Shown here: positions 1 through 6,841 of the stretch, one piece after another
Layout: the number at the start of each line of letters is the position of its first letter
Position numbering within the stretch: the stretch's first letter is position 1
NCBI GenBank assembly: GCA_002397345.1
Contig: DHAH01000090.1
Location: forward strand, 1-7,284
Length of the DNA: 7,284 nucleotides
DNA from: Clostridiales bacterium UBA4959
Lineage (GTDB): Bacteria; Bacillota; Clostridia; Oscillospirales; CAG-272
Reading direction: 5' to 3'
Notes under the pieces: model-generated
What the model was told of the DNA's origin: nothing
Seen by the model: the letters and a program-made list of their open reading frames with translations, nothing else
Database searches by the model: none
Translations under genes and position numbers: made by a program

Positions 1-629
1 GACTTTACGACCCCACATCAGGCGTAATTACTTATGCCGGCAGGGATATACGCGATTATACGATTACAGGCGAGGCGGGCTACCGCGAAAGATTCAGCAC
101 GGTATTTCAGGATTTTCGTCTGTTCTCAATGTCGGTCACCGATAATGTGCTGCTGTGCAAACGGCGCGAAGGCGACGACGAGCTGGTACGGCAGGCGCTG
201 TGCGACAGCGGGATATACGATAAGATCGTGACTTTTGAAAAGGGCGTTGATACGGTGCTGACGCGGGAATTTGACGAAAAAGGCGAGGTGCTCTCGGGCG
301 GCGAGGGGCAGAAGGTTTCCATCGCCCGCGCGTTCACAAAGGACAGCGGCATCGTTATCCTCGACGAGCCGTCCTCTGCGCTCGATCCGATAGCGGAATA
401 CAAAATGTATGAAAACATGATGCGCGCGTGTGAAAGCCGCTCGGTCATATTCATCTCGCACCGGCTTTCCTCGGCTACACTTGCCGACCGCATATATCTT
501 CTCGAAAACGGCAGGATTATCGAAGAAGGCTCGCATAACGAGCTGATGGCGAAAGGCGGTAAATACTCGAAAATGTTCAGGCTTCAGGCTCAGAATTACA
601 TAGCGGACGAAGCGGAGGTGCGGGTATAA
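1..629 (+). CDS. ABC exporter half-transporter, C-terminal ATPase domain (partial)
   Basis: The gene enters from the left edge; the frame is open from base 3, giving about 208 visible residues. The first ATG inside the window (129) is internal and not the true start. What is visible is the last two thirds of an ABC nucleotide-binding domain: the LYDPTSG stretch that normally follows Walker A, the Q-loop in VFQDF (Gln at 108-110), the signature LSGGEGQK (291 onward), Walker B ILDEPSSALDP with catalytic Glu at 366-368, and the H-loop ISHR (His at 459-461). Walker A and any membrane domain lie outside the window. The C-terminus (FRLQAQNY) closely parallels that of the next gene (FRLQAEKY), so the two are paralogues. 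A one-base stop/start overlap (TAATG) indicates translational coupling. From family knowledge, such pairs form heterodimeric exporters; the substrate cannot be told from the sequence. Confidence 0.93.
   Translation, partial: LYDPTSGVITYAGRDIRDYTITGEAGYRERFSTVFQDFRLFSMSVTDNVLLCKRREGDDELVRQALCDSGIYDKIVTFEKGVDTVLTREFDEKGEVLSGGEGQKVSIARAFTKDSGIVILDEPSSALDPIAEYKMYENMMRACESRSVIFISHRLSSATLADRIYLLENGRIIEEGSHNELMAKGGKYSKMFRLQAQNYIADEAEVRV
614..620 (+). promoter_or_regulatory. Ribosome binding site of the second ABC gene
   Basis: GGAGGTG lies 8 bases before the ATG at 629 and inside the last codons of the upstream ABC gene. It fixes the start at 629 and, with the TAATG overlap, indicates coupled translation of the two half-transporters. 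Confidence 0.8.
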
Positions 630-2443
630 TGACAGTGAATGAAAATAAATCGGACAAAAAGAAAAAACAGCCGCTTTCACGCATTCTTAAAAACAACCTG
701 TACATGCTGAAATTCGTCGCAAAATATGTACCGTCATATATATTTTGGATGATAGTCGAGGGCGTTGTCTGGGGCATGATCCACTCGTTCACAAGTGTCA
801 TTTTCGTAAAAATGCTGTTCGATCGGATCGGTGAAGGCGCCGGATTCGGCGCTCCGGCATTGGTTATCGCGCTCATGGCGGAGTTTTCGCTTGTCACTTA
901 CTTCTTCCATGTATGGTATTGGAATTGGTATAACCCCAAGATACGCCAGACTCTGCACTTGAAGATGCAGGAAGCTCTGTTTGAAAAAGCGCGCTCTCTT
1001 GACCTCTCCTGCTACGACAATCCCGAATTCTACAATGATTTTGTGTGGGCGATAAACGAGAGCGACGGGCGCGTCGTGGGCATCATGGAGGATATCGGCA
1101 AGCTGATAAACCGGACGATAGCGACTCTTACCATAATCGGCGTACTGCTCACAATCGATGTGACGGTCGTTATCACAATCCTGGCGTTTGTGGCGATTTC
1201 CGCGTTTATAAATCTGTGGAGGCAGAAAGTTGGCTTCAATCAGCAGCAAGAAATACTGCCAAAACAGCGTAAAGCGGAATATATCAAGCGCGTATTTGCG
1301 CTGCCCGATTATGCGAAGGAGATAAGAACGAGCCACGCAAGCGATATTTTGACTGACGACTATAAGGAAGCGATGGAAAGTCAAAAGGAGATCGCAAAGC
1401 GATACGGGAAAAAGCTATACGCGATAAACTCGCTTAATAATTTTTTGCAGATCGGATTATGCGAAGCCGGGATCAATATCCTGCTTGTGTATAAGCTTGT
1501 GAGGGGCGCAATATTGCTCGGTGATTTCGCGGCGGCAAACAACGCGGTATGGAAGCTGTACTGGCAAATTAATACGCTGATACAGTTCCTCATAAAATTT
1601 CCGGAGCACAGCCTGTATGCGGAAAAATTCCGCGTTTTCATGGAATACGAACCGAAAGTGGTCGGCGGAGATAAAAGGGTACCGCAGGTCGAAGAGATCA
1701 CATTTAAGAACGTATCATTTAAATACGATTCGTCAGATACCGAATCGCTTAAAAATATTGACCTGACAATAAAAAGAGGCGAGAAGATCGCCATAGTAGG
1801 CTATAACGGCGCGGGTAAATCGACGTTCATTAAGCTGCTATTGCACCTTTATGACCCGACATGCGGTAATATCAGGCTGAACGGCACGGACATACGCGAG
1901 CTTGACATGAATGGATACCGCGGCAAGATCGGCGCGGTGTTCCAGGATTATCAAATCTTTGCCGCGTCGGTGGCGGAAAACGTTGTCGCGGACATTTACA
2001 CCGACGATATGCGTGACAAGGTTCTGGACGCGCTTCACCGCAGCACCTTTGACGATAAACTCGCGTCTCTTGAAAACGGCATCGACACACCTTTAACCCG
2101 CGAATTCTCCGACAAGGGAGTGAATCTGTCGGGCGGCGAGGCGCAGAAGATCGCCATTGCGCGGGTGTTTGCCCGTGACTGCGAGATCATCGTTATGGAC
2201 GAGCCGTCCTCGGCGCTCGATCCGATGGCGGAATACGAGCTGAACCAAACTATATTATCATATGCCATGGACAAAACCATTATATTTATCAGCCACCGCT
2301 TGTCAACGACCAGAATGGCGGACAGAATATATATGTTTGCGGACGGCAGCCTTATCGAGCACGGCTCTCACGACGAGCTTTTGGAAGCGGACGGAAAATA
2401 CGCTGAAATGTTCAGGCTCCAGGCGGAAAAATATCATTCATAG
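629..2443 (+). CDS. ABC exporter half-transporter, fused membrane and ATPase domains
   Basis: Complete 604-residue half-transporter, the usual length for a membrane-domain plus ATPase fusion. A lysine-rich N-terminus (residues 8-14) precedes hydrophobic segments near 35-62, 75-97 and 160-195, with more around 270-300. A DNPEFYND motif near residue 130 is typical of clostridial half-transporters. The ATPase domain has Walker A GYNGAGKST at 391-399 (Lys397), Q-loop Gln439, signature LSGGE at 500-504, Walker B with Asp524 and catalytic Glu525 in DEPSSALDP, and H-loop His556. All key residues are present, so this half should be able to hydrolyse ATP. It sits in the inner membrane, probably as partner of the upstream half-transporter. 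It ends at TAG (2441-2443), at a point matching the paralogue to within about ten residues, so this TAG looks like a genuine stop. The substrate is unknown; peptide or drug export is only a family-level guess. Confidence 0.95.
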   Translation: MTVNENKSDKKKKQPLSRILKNNLYMLKFVAKYVPSYIFWMIVEGVVWGMIHSFTSVIFVKMLFDRIGEGAGFGAPALVIALMAEFSLVTYFFHVWYWNWYNPKIRQTLHLKMQEALFEKARSLDLSCYDNPEFYNDFVWAINESDGRVVGIMEDIGKLINRTIATLTIIGVLLTIDVTVVITILAFVAISAFINLWRQKVGFNQQQEILPKQRKAEYIKRVFALPDYAKEIRTSHASDILTDDYKEAMESQKEIAKRYGKKLYAINSLNNFLQIGLCEAGINILLVYKLVRGAILLGDFAAANNAVWKLYWQINTLIQFLIKFPEHSLYAEKFRVFMEYEPKVVGGDKRVPQVEEITFKNVSFKYDSSDTESLKNIDLTIKRGEKIAIVGYNGAGKSTFIKLLLHLYDPTCGNIRLNGTDIRELDMNGYRGKIGAVFQDYQIFAASVAENVVADIYTDDMRDKVLDALHRSTFDDKLASLENGIDTPLTREFSDKGVNLSGGEAQKIAIARVFARDCEIIVMDEPSSALDPMAEYELNQTILSYAMDKTIIFISHRLSTTRMADRIYMFADGSLIEHGSHDELLEADGKYAEMFRLQAEKYHS

Positions 2444-2462
2444 ATGTTCGAGAAAAAATCGG

Positions 2463-2486
2463 GTACAGGCATGATGTTCACTGTAC
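2463..2486. repeat. Small inverted repeat after the ABC genes
   Basis: GTACAG (2463-2468) and CTGTAC (2481-2486) are perfect inverted arms around a 12-base loop. There is no T-tract beside it, so it is not a convincing terminator alone. It may be an RNA 3'-end stem or chance. The 2444-2583 gap otherwise contains only the terminator described next. Confidence 0.3.
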
Positions 2487-2510
2487 ATAGCCCCATAACG
2501 GCGTCAGAGT

Positions 2511-2560
2511 AAAAAAAGAAGTTACCTTTGCTGAAATTGTATCAGCAACGGTAACAATTT
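2511..2560 (-). terminator. Strong intrinsic terminator between convergent genes
   Basis: Two 14-base arms, 2521-2534 and 2542-2555, pair with one mismatch around a 7-base loop. On the - strand the stem is followed directly by TTCTTTTTTT (complement of 2511-2520), a textbook U-tract, about 28 bases after the stop of the XRE gene. In the + direction the stem is followed only by AATTTTAT, so it may stop ABC-operon transcripts less efficiently. Its position between two converging genes fits a shared terminator. Confidence 0.85.
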
Positions 2561-2583
2561 TATGATATGGCGAAATAGGTGCG

Positions 2584-3663
2584 TTAGTTTTGATATAATG
2601 CTTTAAAATCATCCCGTTCTCGGAGAGGGTCAAAAATGCTCTTTTCAATCCAATATTTCCAATAATCCACAGAATCTGTGGGAAGCAGTTCGCACGAAAG
2701 ATCATCTTCGACATGATCGAACATGGTACAGGTATAACGGCACTTCCCGTTTGTTCTGTATGAATCGCGTTTTGCAGCATATTCTTTTGCCACGGTAAAA
2801 TAATTTACAGCATTATCATGTTCATTGTCCGCCATACTGATTTCCGCACGCTCGATATACAGCGAACTCAGGTGTCGGTAGAAATCATAATAATTTTCAT
2901 CTGTTATCACCGCGGCGATCAGCGACTCGGATATTTCCACCGCCGCTCTGACATATGGACTTTTTTCCTGTTGAAAATCCCACATTTTCTGTAAAGCACC
3001 GAGAAGTTCATCAGTTTTAGTATAAACGATCTTCTGCTTAATGGTAAGAAGTTCTTCGCCCTCCGTACACAACTCAAGCATCATGTCACGGTTGTAACCC
3101 TGCTTTAGCGGAAACAACTCGGCATATTTTTTTGCTTCCTGCAATTTGCCGTCATATTTCAGAACGAGTATAATTCCGTATAATGCTTTTTCCCTGATGG
3201 TTGTATCTGTGCAGCCACTGATCACCATGTCATAATGCTTTCTTGATTTTTCAAGCATGGAGTGAAAATAATCCAGACTACCGCCGTTTCGGTAATCGTC
3301 GTCGAATGCAACGTAGTATTCCATGGATGCAAGCCATTCCAGATATTGATAATCTCCCGGGAATTCCGAAACAGCCTGCGTGACAGTCCGGTACATTTCG
3401 TCCATATCCTTCTGCCAGTAGTTTTCATGTGCAGCGTTAAATTCCGCACGGCGACCGTTTTCACCGCCCACGCCGAAAAGTTCATCGGTTGTGACTTTGA
3501 ACAGCCGTGCCAATGGAACGATAAGCGACAGGTCGGGACTTGTCACGCCCGTTTCCCATTTTGAAACGGACTGATAAGTCACACAAAGATAATCCGCAAG
3601 CATCTCCTGCGTCATATCGTTTTTGCGCCTGAGTTCTTTGATCTTTTCTCCGATATAATTCAT
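2584..3663 (-). CDS. XRE-family transcriptional regulator with long helical C-terminal domain
   Basis: 359 residues. Residues 5-64 form a Cro/C1-type helix-turn-helix: IKELRRKNDMTQEMLADYL, then recognition-helix residues around TYQSVSKWETG (31-39), and the typical SPDLSLIVPLARLFKVTTDELFG tail. The remaining ~295 residues have no recognisable enzyme motif; the spacing of aromatic and acidic residues suggests helical, TPR-like repeats (for example the stretch beginning YIERAEISMADNEHDNAV). This is an established layout for Firmicute regulators that sense a peptide or protein partner, but the partner here is unknown. The ATG is supported by AAAGGAG (3671-3677) seven bases upstream. It is transcribed alone from its own promoter, convergent with the ABC genes, so control of the exporter is possible from proximity but not shown. 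Stop is TAA. Confidence 0.9.
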   Translation of the reverse strand: MNYIGEKIKELRRKNDMTQEMLADYLCVTYQSVSKWETGVTSPDLSLIVPLARLFKVTTDELFGVGGENGRRAEFNAAHENYWQKDMDEMYRTVTQAVSEFPGDYQYLEWLASMEYYVAFDDDYRNGGSLDYFHSMLEKSRKHYDMVISGCTDTTIREKALYGIILVLKYDGKLQEAKKYAELFPLKQGYNRDMMLELCTEGEELLTIKQKIVYTKTDELLGALQKMWDFQQEKSPYVRAAVEISESLIAAVITDENYYDFYRHLSSLYIERAEISMADNEHDNAVNYFTVAKEYAAKRDSYRTNGKCRYTCTMFDHVEDDLSCELLPTDSVDYWKYWIEKSIFDPLRERDDFKALYQN

Positions 3664-3709
3664 GGTGGGTCTCCTTTATTTATAGTAAGCGGGCCCTGCT
3701 TCTGAATAC

Positions 3710-3738
3710 AGTATATCAGAGAAAAGTGCATAGCGCAA
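3710..3738 (-). promoter_or_regulatory. Extended -10 promoter of the XRE regulator
   Basis: On the - strand: -35 TTGCGC (3733-3738), 17-base spacer, -10 TATACT (3710-3715) preceded by TGA, giving an extended -10 (TGnTATACT). The -35 matches only 3 of 6, which the extended -10 can offset. The expected start near 3703 leaves a leader of about 40 bases before the ATG. Confidence 0.6.
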
Positions 3739-3755
3739 TAACGTAGTTTTTGAGA

Positions 3756-3857
3756 TTAATTCGCGTGATACGCGAGTATGTTTCGGGTTTTCATCAGCTC
3801 TGCAAAGCGGTCCACGGCTTTGTTGCTTATTCCGTTTTCAGCATTTTTATACCGCAC
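3756..3857 (-). other. Short overlapping reading frame, possible frameshifted tail
   Basis: In the frame shifted by -1 from the sigma-extension tail there is an open stretch of 33 codons from a GTG at 3855-3857 to TAA at 3756-3758. Part reads NKAVDRFAELMKTRN, with codon choice like that of the neighbouring genes. There is no ribosome binding site. It joins the other frame near a run of five A (TATAAAAATG on the - strand), where a one-base slip or indel would connect them. It could be the original C-terminus of the upstream protein, a tiny gene, or chance. Confidence 0.2.
3761..3775. repeat. Inverted repeat upstream of the XRE promoter
   Basis: TCGCGT and ACGCGA flank a 3-base centre, a perfect 15-base dyad about 23 bases upstream of the -35 box. 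No T-tract follows on either strand, so an operator-like site is more likely than a terminator. It lies inside the short overlapping frame noted at 3756-3857, so it could also be incidental. Confidence 0.35.
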
Positions 3858-3988
3858 AGATCTTCAAAGATGACAATGCCTCCATCTTTATTTTCACTGT
3901 AAGTAATTTCGATAGATCCGACGTAGCCATCGGTAAGCCCCACAGCGTCATAGTGGCGTATGAAACCGCTTTGCACCAACATATATCC
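3827..3988 (-). pseudogene. In-frame C-terminal remnant beyond the second TAG
   Basis: Immediately after the TAG at 3989-3991 the same frame stays open for 53 codons to TAA at 3827-3829. The product (GYMLVQSGFIRHYDAV, then GLTDGYVGSIEITYSE, then IVIFEDLCGIKMLKTE) looks like ordinary protein and continues the beta-rich character of the preceding domain. An ATG at 3980-3982 could start a separate 51-residue peptide, but only a weak AGGG lies before it. The best reading is the severed end of the sigma-extension protein, lost through an amber mutation or reached by readthrough. Confidence 0.6.
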
Positions 3989-5638
3989 CTAACCGATACC
4001 CTCATAGGACGTCAGGTCGTATGTGGAAACCAATGTGTATTCTTTAAAGTTATGCGTTGCCCGCACAATACCGATACCCGGCGCGAAATAATACGACATT
4101 TTCCCGCCGCGGTATGAAAAACTTCCTTCCATACCTTTGGTATCAAGCGACAGACAGAGACAGTTTATAAATATTCCTGCGGCGGTTGTGATTGTCCCGG
4201 AAAAACTGCATTTTATTTCGGAAACAATCTTATCTCCGTCTGCCTCTTTTTTATCACTGTACCCGTCCTTCCAGTCGTCGTTCCAGATGCAGCCTGCCGC
4301 ATCCTGCAGTATTCCGAGCATATGATTGTATAAAAGCGGGAACCTGGCGTCGCCTATTCCGCCCGTATTCTTCCACTCAAAGCTGTATTTGCGGTTGTCG
4401 CTTATCGTGCTTTTGCCGTCATGTGACGTGTAGTTCATGTTATGGAAAAAGTTCCAATGCCCGCTTGCCTTGCGGTTGGGATTAAATTCACCGTCGGTAT
4501 CCATGATTCCCTGCATGACAGTACAGGCTGTTTTGGTATGCGCCGTCTGAAGCGGTGTTTTTGCAAGTGCTTTCGCGCGTTCCATAGGATATGACACATC
4601 GCAGATGAATTGGCTTCCGTCATCTTTGATTCCGGTATAATAGTCTCTCATCTGAAGCAACATATCCTCCCAACTGTTTTCATCATATTTGAGCCGCTGA
4701 ATATCCCAATAATATGAGAGTATTACCTTCTCGTTGTCCGCGTAAGTCATATGAAATGCAAGTTCCATGTTAACAACATCAGCAGCATGATCACTTGTAT
4801 AAACCCATCGGTTTCCGGCGTGACACGGTAAAAGTTCATCGCCGCCCTCGATATGGAAAGATTTAAGCAGACGTACTTCGGTTTCATCGCCTTCCACGGT
4901 TTCCTGACGGACAATACCGATTCCGCGCTTGAAATATGTTTTGTATACAGTCGACTTTTTAGTTACAGTCCAAACCTGACCGCCGTAAAAATTTCCACAG
5001 GGTGTTTCAACCGATACATTGTCTGCTGTAAAGGTGAGCGTGTTTCCGTTGGAGCTGGTCATGCTGTCGCCAACCTTGAAGCGATTTACATACAGATATT
5101 TGTTATAGCGCGCGGCGTTATAGAAAATATAATTTGCGCCGGTGTTGATTGATTGCAACATTCCTTTTCTGTAACCGGGCTGTGACCACATGCGAATGTC
5201 ACCATCAATGATGCGATATTCTTCAGCTATTGCATGAAGATGATACAGGCTTTCTTTTGAGTCAATATATTTTTCGGACGCACGTTTCTCAATTTCGATT
5301 GCGGAGAGCGCGTTTGCATAATAGATATCAGACGGCTTCAGAAGCGAAAACACATTTTCAAACGCCGCAAACCCCGCCTTGTTGTCTTTGATTTTGAAGT
5401 ATTCAAATCCAAGCCAGAACCATTCTCTGGCGATTGGCTTGACAAAACCGTTTTCTTTCAGAAATGGAATCTGCTTATTCAGCATGAAATCGATTTTGTC
5501 TTTGCCGGACAGCTTTCCGTCTTCGATTCCGATGATAAACTCCATAACCGTATCGTTTTTCCCGTCGATTGCGGCGTTCTTAATGCGGGTAAACAGCTCG
5601 TCGCTTTTCTTTCCCGGCAACCACCACCAGCCATGCAT
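3989..5638 (-). CDS. Large C-terminal extension of the sigma factor, separated by TAG
   Basis: Open frame of 555 codons between the TAG that ends the sigma factor (5657-5659) and a second TAG (3989-3991). As an independent gene it would start at ATG 5638 (or TTG 5641), but no Shine-Dalgarno sequence precedes either. It shares the sigma factor's frame and begins five codons after its stop (ALADVL, then MHGWWWLPGKK), so it is most likely part of the same protein. The first ~130 residues look helical. Two beta-rich modules follow, each ending in YFxxGIGIVR; counting from TTG 5641 the GIGIVR motifs are at residues 240-245 and 522-527. Each is preceded by a Gly-x-Phe turn (CGNFYGG; AGIFINC). I see no signal peptide or convincing membrane helix, so it is probably cytosolic. 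Function unrecognised; a ligand-sensing domain controlling the sigma factor is an inference. Confidence 0.7.
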   Translation of the reverse strand: MHGWWWLPGKKSDELFTRIKNAAIDGKNDTVMEFIIGIEDGKLSGKDKIDFMLNKQIPFLKENGFVKPIAREWFWLGFEYFKIKDNKAGFAAFENVFSLLKPSDIYYANALSAIEIEKRASEKYIDSKESLYHLHAIAEEYRIIDGDIRMWSQPGYRKGMLQSINTGANYIFYNAARYNKYLYVNRFKVGDSMTSSNGNTLTFTADNVSVETPCGNFYGGQVWTVTKKSTVYKTYFKRGIGIVRQETVEGDETEVRLLKSFHIEGGDELLPCHAGNRWVYTSDHAADVVNMELAFHMTYADNEKVILSYYWDIQRLKYDENSWEDMLLQMRDYYTGIKDDGSQFICDVSYPMERAKALAKTPLQTAHTKTACTVMQGIMDTDGEFNPNRKASGHWNFFHNMNYTSHDGKSTISDNRKYSFEWKNTGGIGDARFPLLYNHMLGILQDAAGCIWNDDWKDGYSDKKEADGDKIVSEIKCSFSGTITTAAGIFINCLCLSLDTKGMEGSFSYRGGKMSYYFAPGIGIVRATHNFKEYTLVSTYDLTSYEGIG

Positions 5639-5656
5639 CAAAACATCTGCAAGCGC

Positions 5657-6358
5657 CTAATTTTTATCGCCCGATTCCGGAAGTTTATCGATGTCGGCAA
5701 GTACATCATTATATGCTTCCTCAAAACCGTTTTTGTTGTCTTTGAGCCGCCACATACTCAGCTCGCGGACTTTTTTCATGACCTTTTCTACCAAAGTATC
5801 GTTTTCATTTTCGTTCATTGCGCATAAATCCTTTCCAATTTTTGTTCTGCCGTCATAAAGCTGACGCTTCACTGTGCCGGCGGAAATACGAAGTCTGTCT
5901 GCAATTTCTGAAATTGACAAGCCTTCAAAATAATGAAGCTCGATGACCTTTTTCACCTTGCCAGACAAGCCGACTATGCTCTCATGGAGTAAATCGTAAT
6001 CTCCGGATACAGTTAAGCTTTCTTCTATGCTTTCGCCGTGTTCATACTCATAATTCAGAACCATATCCATATCCAAGTATTCGCGGAACCGGACGAGCAT
6101 ATTTTTTGCACAGTTTTTTGCGATTTTGCATACCCACGCGCCGTATTTGTCGACTTCACGGAGCGTATCAAGCTTCATCCATGCGGAGATAAACGCATCC
6201 TGCGCGGCATCCTCTGCCATATATGTATTCCGTACGACCGAATATGCTGAAGCGATAACCGCCCTCTGATAGCGGATTACCAATGCTTCATATGCGTTTT
6301 GATTGCCCACCAGTGTCAGGGTTACGAGGATATTGTCGCTTTGTTCTGAATAAATCAC
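5657..6358 (-). CDS. RNA polymerase sigma-70 family (ECF-type) sigma factor
   Basis: With the GTG at 6358 as start the product is 233 residues to TAG. GGAGGT lies 9 bases before this GTG, whereas the longer open frame to 6481 adds an unlikely N-terminus without a ribosome binding site. Region 2 spans about residues 22-90, including AEDAAQDAFISAW (48-60) and a KYGAWVCKIAKN segment (71-82). Region 4 spans about 122-178, with the helix-turn-helix FEGLSISEIADRLRISAGTV. There is no region 1.1 or 3, typical of ECF factors. Residues after about 180 are a charged tail (NENENDTLVEKVMKKV) leading straight to the in-frame TAG and the large extension. No anti-sigma gene is adjacent, which would fit regulation by the extension. 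ECF groups with C-terminal regulatory domains (for example ECF41, ECF42) are established precedent; the group here is unassigned. Confidence 0.85.
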   Translation of the reverse strand: MIYSEQSDNILVTLTLVGNQNAYEALVIRYQRAVIASAYSVVRNTYMAEDAAQDAFISAWMKLDTLREVDKYGAWVCKIAKNCAKNMLVRFREYLDMDMVLNYEYEHGESIEESLTVSGDYDLLHESIVGLSGKVKKVIELHYFEGLSISEIADRLRISAGTVKRQLYDGRTKIGKDLCAMNENENDTLVEKVMKKVRELSMWRLKDNKNGFEEAYNDVLADIDKLPESGDKN

Positions 6359-6367
6359 TGTGCCATT

Positions 6368-6373
6368 ACCTCC
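6368..6373 (-). promoter_or_regulatory. Ribosome binding site fixing the GTG start of the sigma factor
   Basis: On the - strand GGAGGT is followed after 9 bases by GTG (6356-6358) in the sigma frame. The intervening ATG is out of frame and reaches a stop within four codons. This decides the start against the longer frame to 6481. Confidence 0.8.
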
Positions 6374-6448
6374 GGAGCCATTTTGCAGCTGCTTATAATA
6401 TAGACAGATCAAAAGCAGAAAAGGTTGAGATGTTATTTTTATTTTATC

Positions 6449-6477
6449 ATAATTTTGTATTCTTATCCAGATGACAA
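6449..6477 (-). promoter_or_regulatory. Candidate promoter of the sigma factor
   Basis: On the - strand: TTGTCA (6472-6477, 5 of 6 to TTGACA), 17-base spacer, AATTAT (6449-6454, 4 of 6 to TATAAT), in AT-rich DNA. The expected start near 6442 gives a leader of about 85 bases before the GTG. The -10 is imperfect, so this is a plausible but unproven start. Confidence 0.4.
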
Positions 6478-6609
6478 TCAAATATAGTTTTGATTTACAA
6501 CGTTAACAAAAAGAACCCGGACTGACGGAACAGCAGCCCGGGCTTTTCTTACTGTTATTAGATTTGCGCTATCTCGAGCATTTTGGATGTGTAAACCACC
6601 ATATTCCAT
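6478..6609 (-). CDS. Small ORF upstream of the sigma factor, possible leader peptide
   Basis: 43 codons from ATG 6609 to TGA, starting MEYGGLHIQNARD and ending NQNYI. A weak AGG-type site lies 9 bases upstream (GCAGGCTATATT before ATG). It starts about 28 bases after the expected start of a good promoter (6644-6672) and its codons run through the hairpin at 6511-6547, so a ribosome translating it would melt that hairpin. No recognisable family. It may be a regulatory leader peptide or simply an open frame in a short untranslated RNA. Confidence 0.25.
   Translation of the reverse strand: MEYGGLHIQNARDSANLITVRKARAAVPSVRVLFVNVVNQNYI
6511..6547 (-). terminator. Hairpin with T-tracts on both strands: terminator or attenuator
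   Basis: CCCGG (6516-6520) pairs with CCGGG (6538-6542), and CTG (6522-6524) with CAG (6531-6533) inside it. On the - strand the stem is followed by TTCTTTTTG; on the + strand by CTTTTCTT. It sits between an upstream - strand promoter and the sigma factor start, so it could end a short RNA of about 130 nt or attenuate readthrough into the sigma gene. Confidence 0.6.
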
Positions 6610-6643
6610 AATATAGCCTGCCTTCAATATATTTCTCAATGTT

Positions 6644-6672
6644 ATTATACAACAGATACGATATTTCCACAA
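6644..6672 (-). promoter_or_regulatory. Promoter upstream of the small ORF and attenuator
   Basis: On the - strand: TTGTGG (6667-6672), exactly 17 bases, then a perfect TATAAT (6644-6649). The -35 matches 3 of 6. Expected start near 6637. Transcription would run through the small ORF and the hairpin at 6511-6547 towards the sigma factor. Confidence 0.55.
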
Positions 6673-6806
6673 GCACGGCAATCGGTTGTGCACGCGGAAA
6701 GTATGCGTCTACTTAATTAATAGTCATCTAAAACGGTTTTGCAAAATTTTATAAATGAAAATATAACACTTTGCAGAGGTTTAGTGGATTATTTATTTAA
6801 AAAGCC

Positions 6807-6835
6807 TTGACAAACCATCGCGAGTGTGTTATAAT
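6807..6835 (+). promoter_or_regulatory. Perfect consensus sigma-A promoter of the tRNA operon
   Basis: TTGACA (6807-6812), 17-base spacer, TATAAT (6830-6835), with TGT before the -10 giving an extended -10 as well. AT-rich DNA from about 6752 upstream could act as an UP element. Expected start near 6842. It is far stronger than the other promoters in the window, as expected for stable RNA. Confidence 0.88.
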
Positions 6836-6841
6836 TCTTAA

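Noticed and set aside
107..680. Open frames on the - strand across the first ABC gene
   Set aside because: They are antisense shadows of a frame with complete ABC ATPase motifs, have no start signals and no recognisable domains.
734..1384. 216-codon - strand open frame across the second ABC gene
   Set aside because: It lies opposite the membrane domain of a clear half-transporter, and its composition (rich in Arg, His and Tyr) is typical of antisense translation.
2444..2512. Readthrough extension of the ABC gene past its TAG (22 codons to TAA)
   Set aside because: The ABC protein already ends where its paralogue ends, and the downstream residues show no conserved character, so the TAG is taken as a real stop.
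3803..3822. CAAAGC/GCTTTG hairpin just after the sigma-extension TAA as a terminator
   Set aside because: The stem is only 6 bp and no U-tract follows it on the - strand; it may reflect the overlapping coding-like frame.
4853..5152. + strand 99-codon open frame inside the sigma extension
   Set aside because: It is antisense to the long - strand frame, without a ribosome binding site or recognisable domain.
6359..6481. N-terminal extension of the sigma factor to 6481
   Set aside because: The extra residues are unlike sigma factors and overlap the candidate promoter; GGAGGT supports the GTG at 6358.
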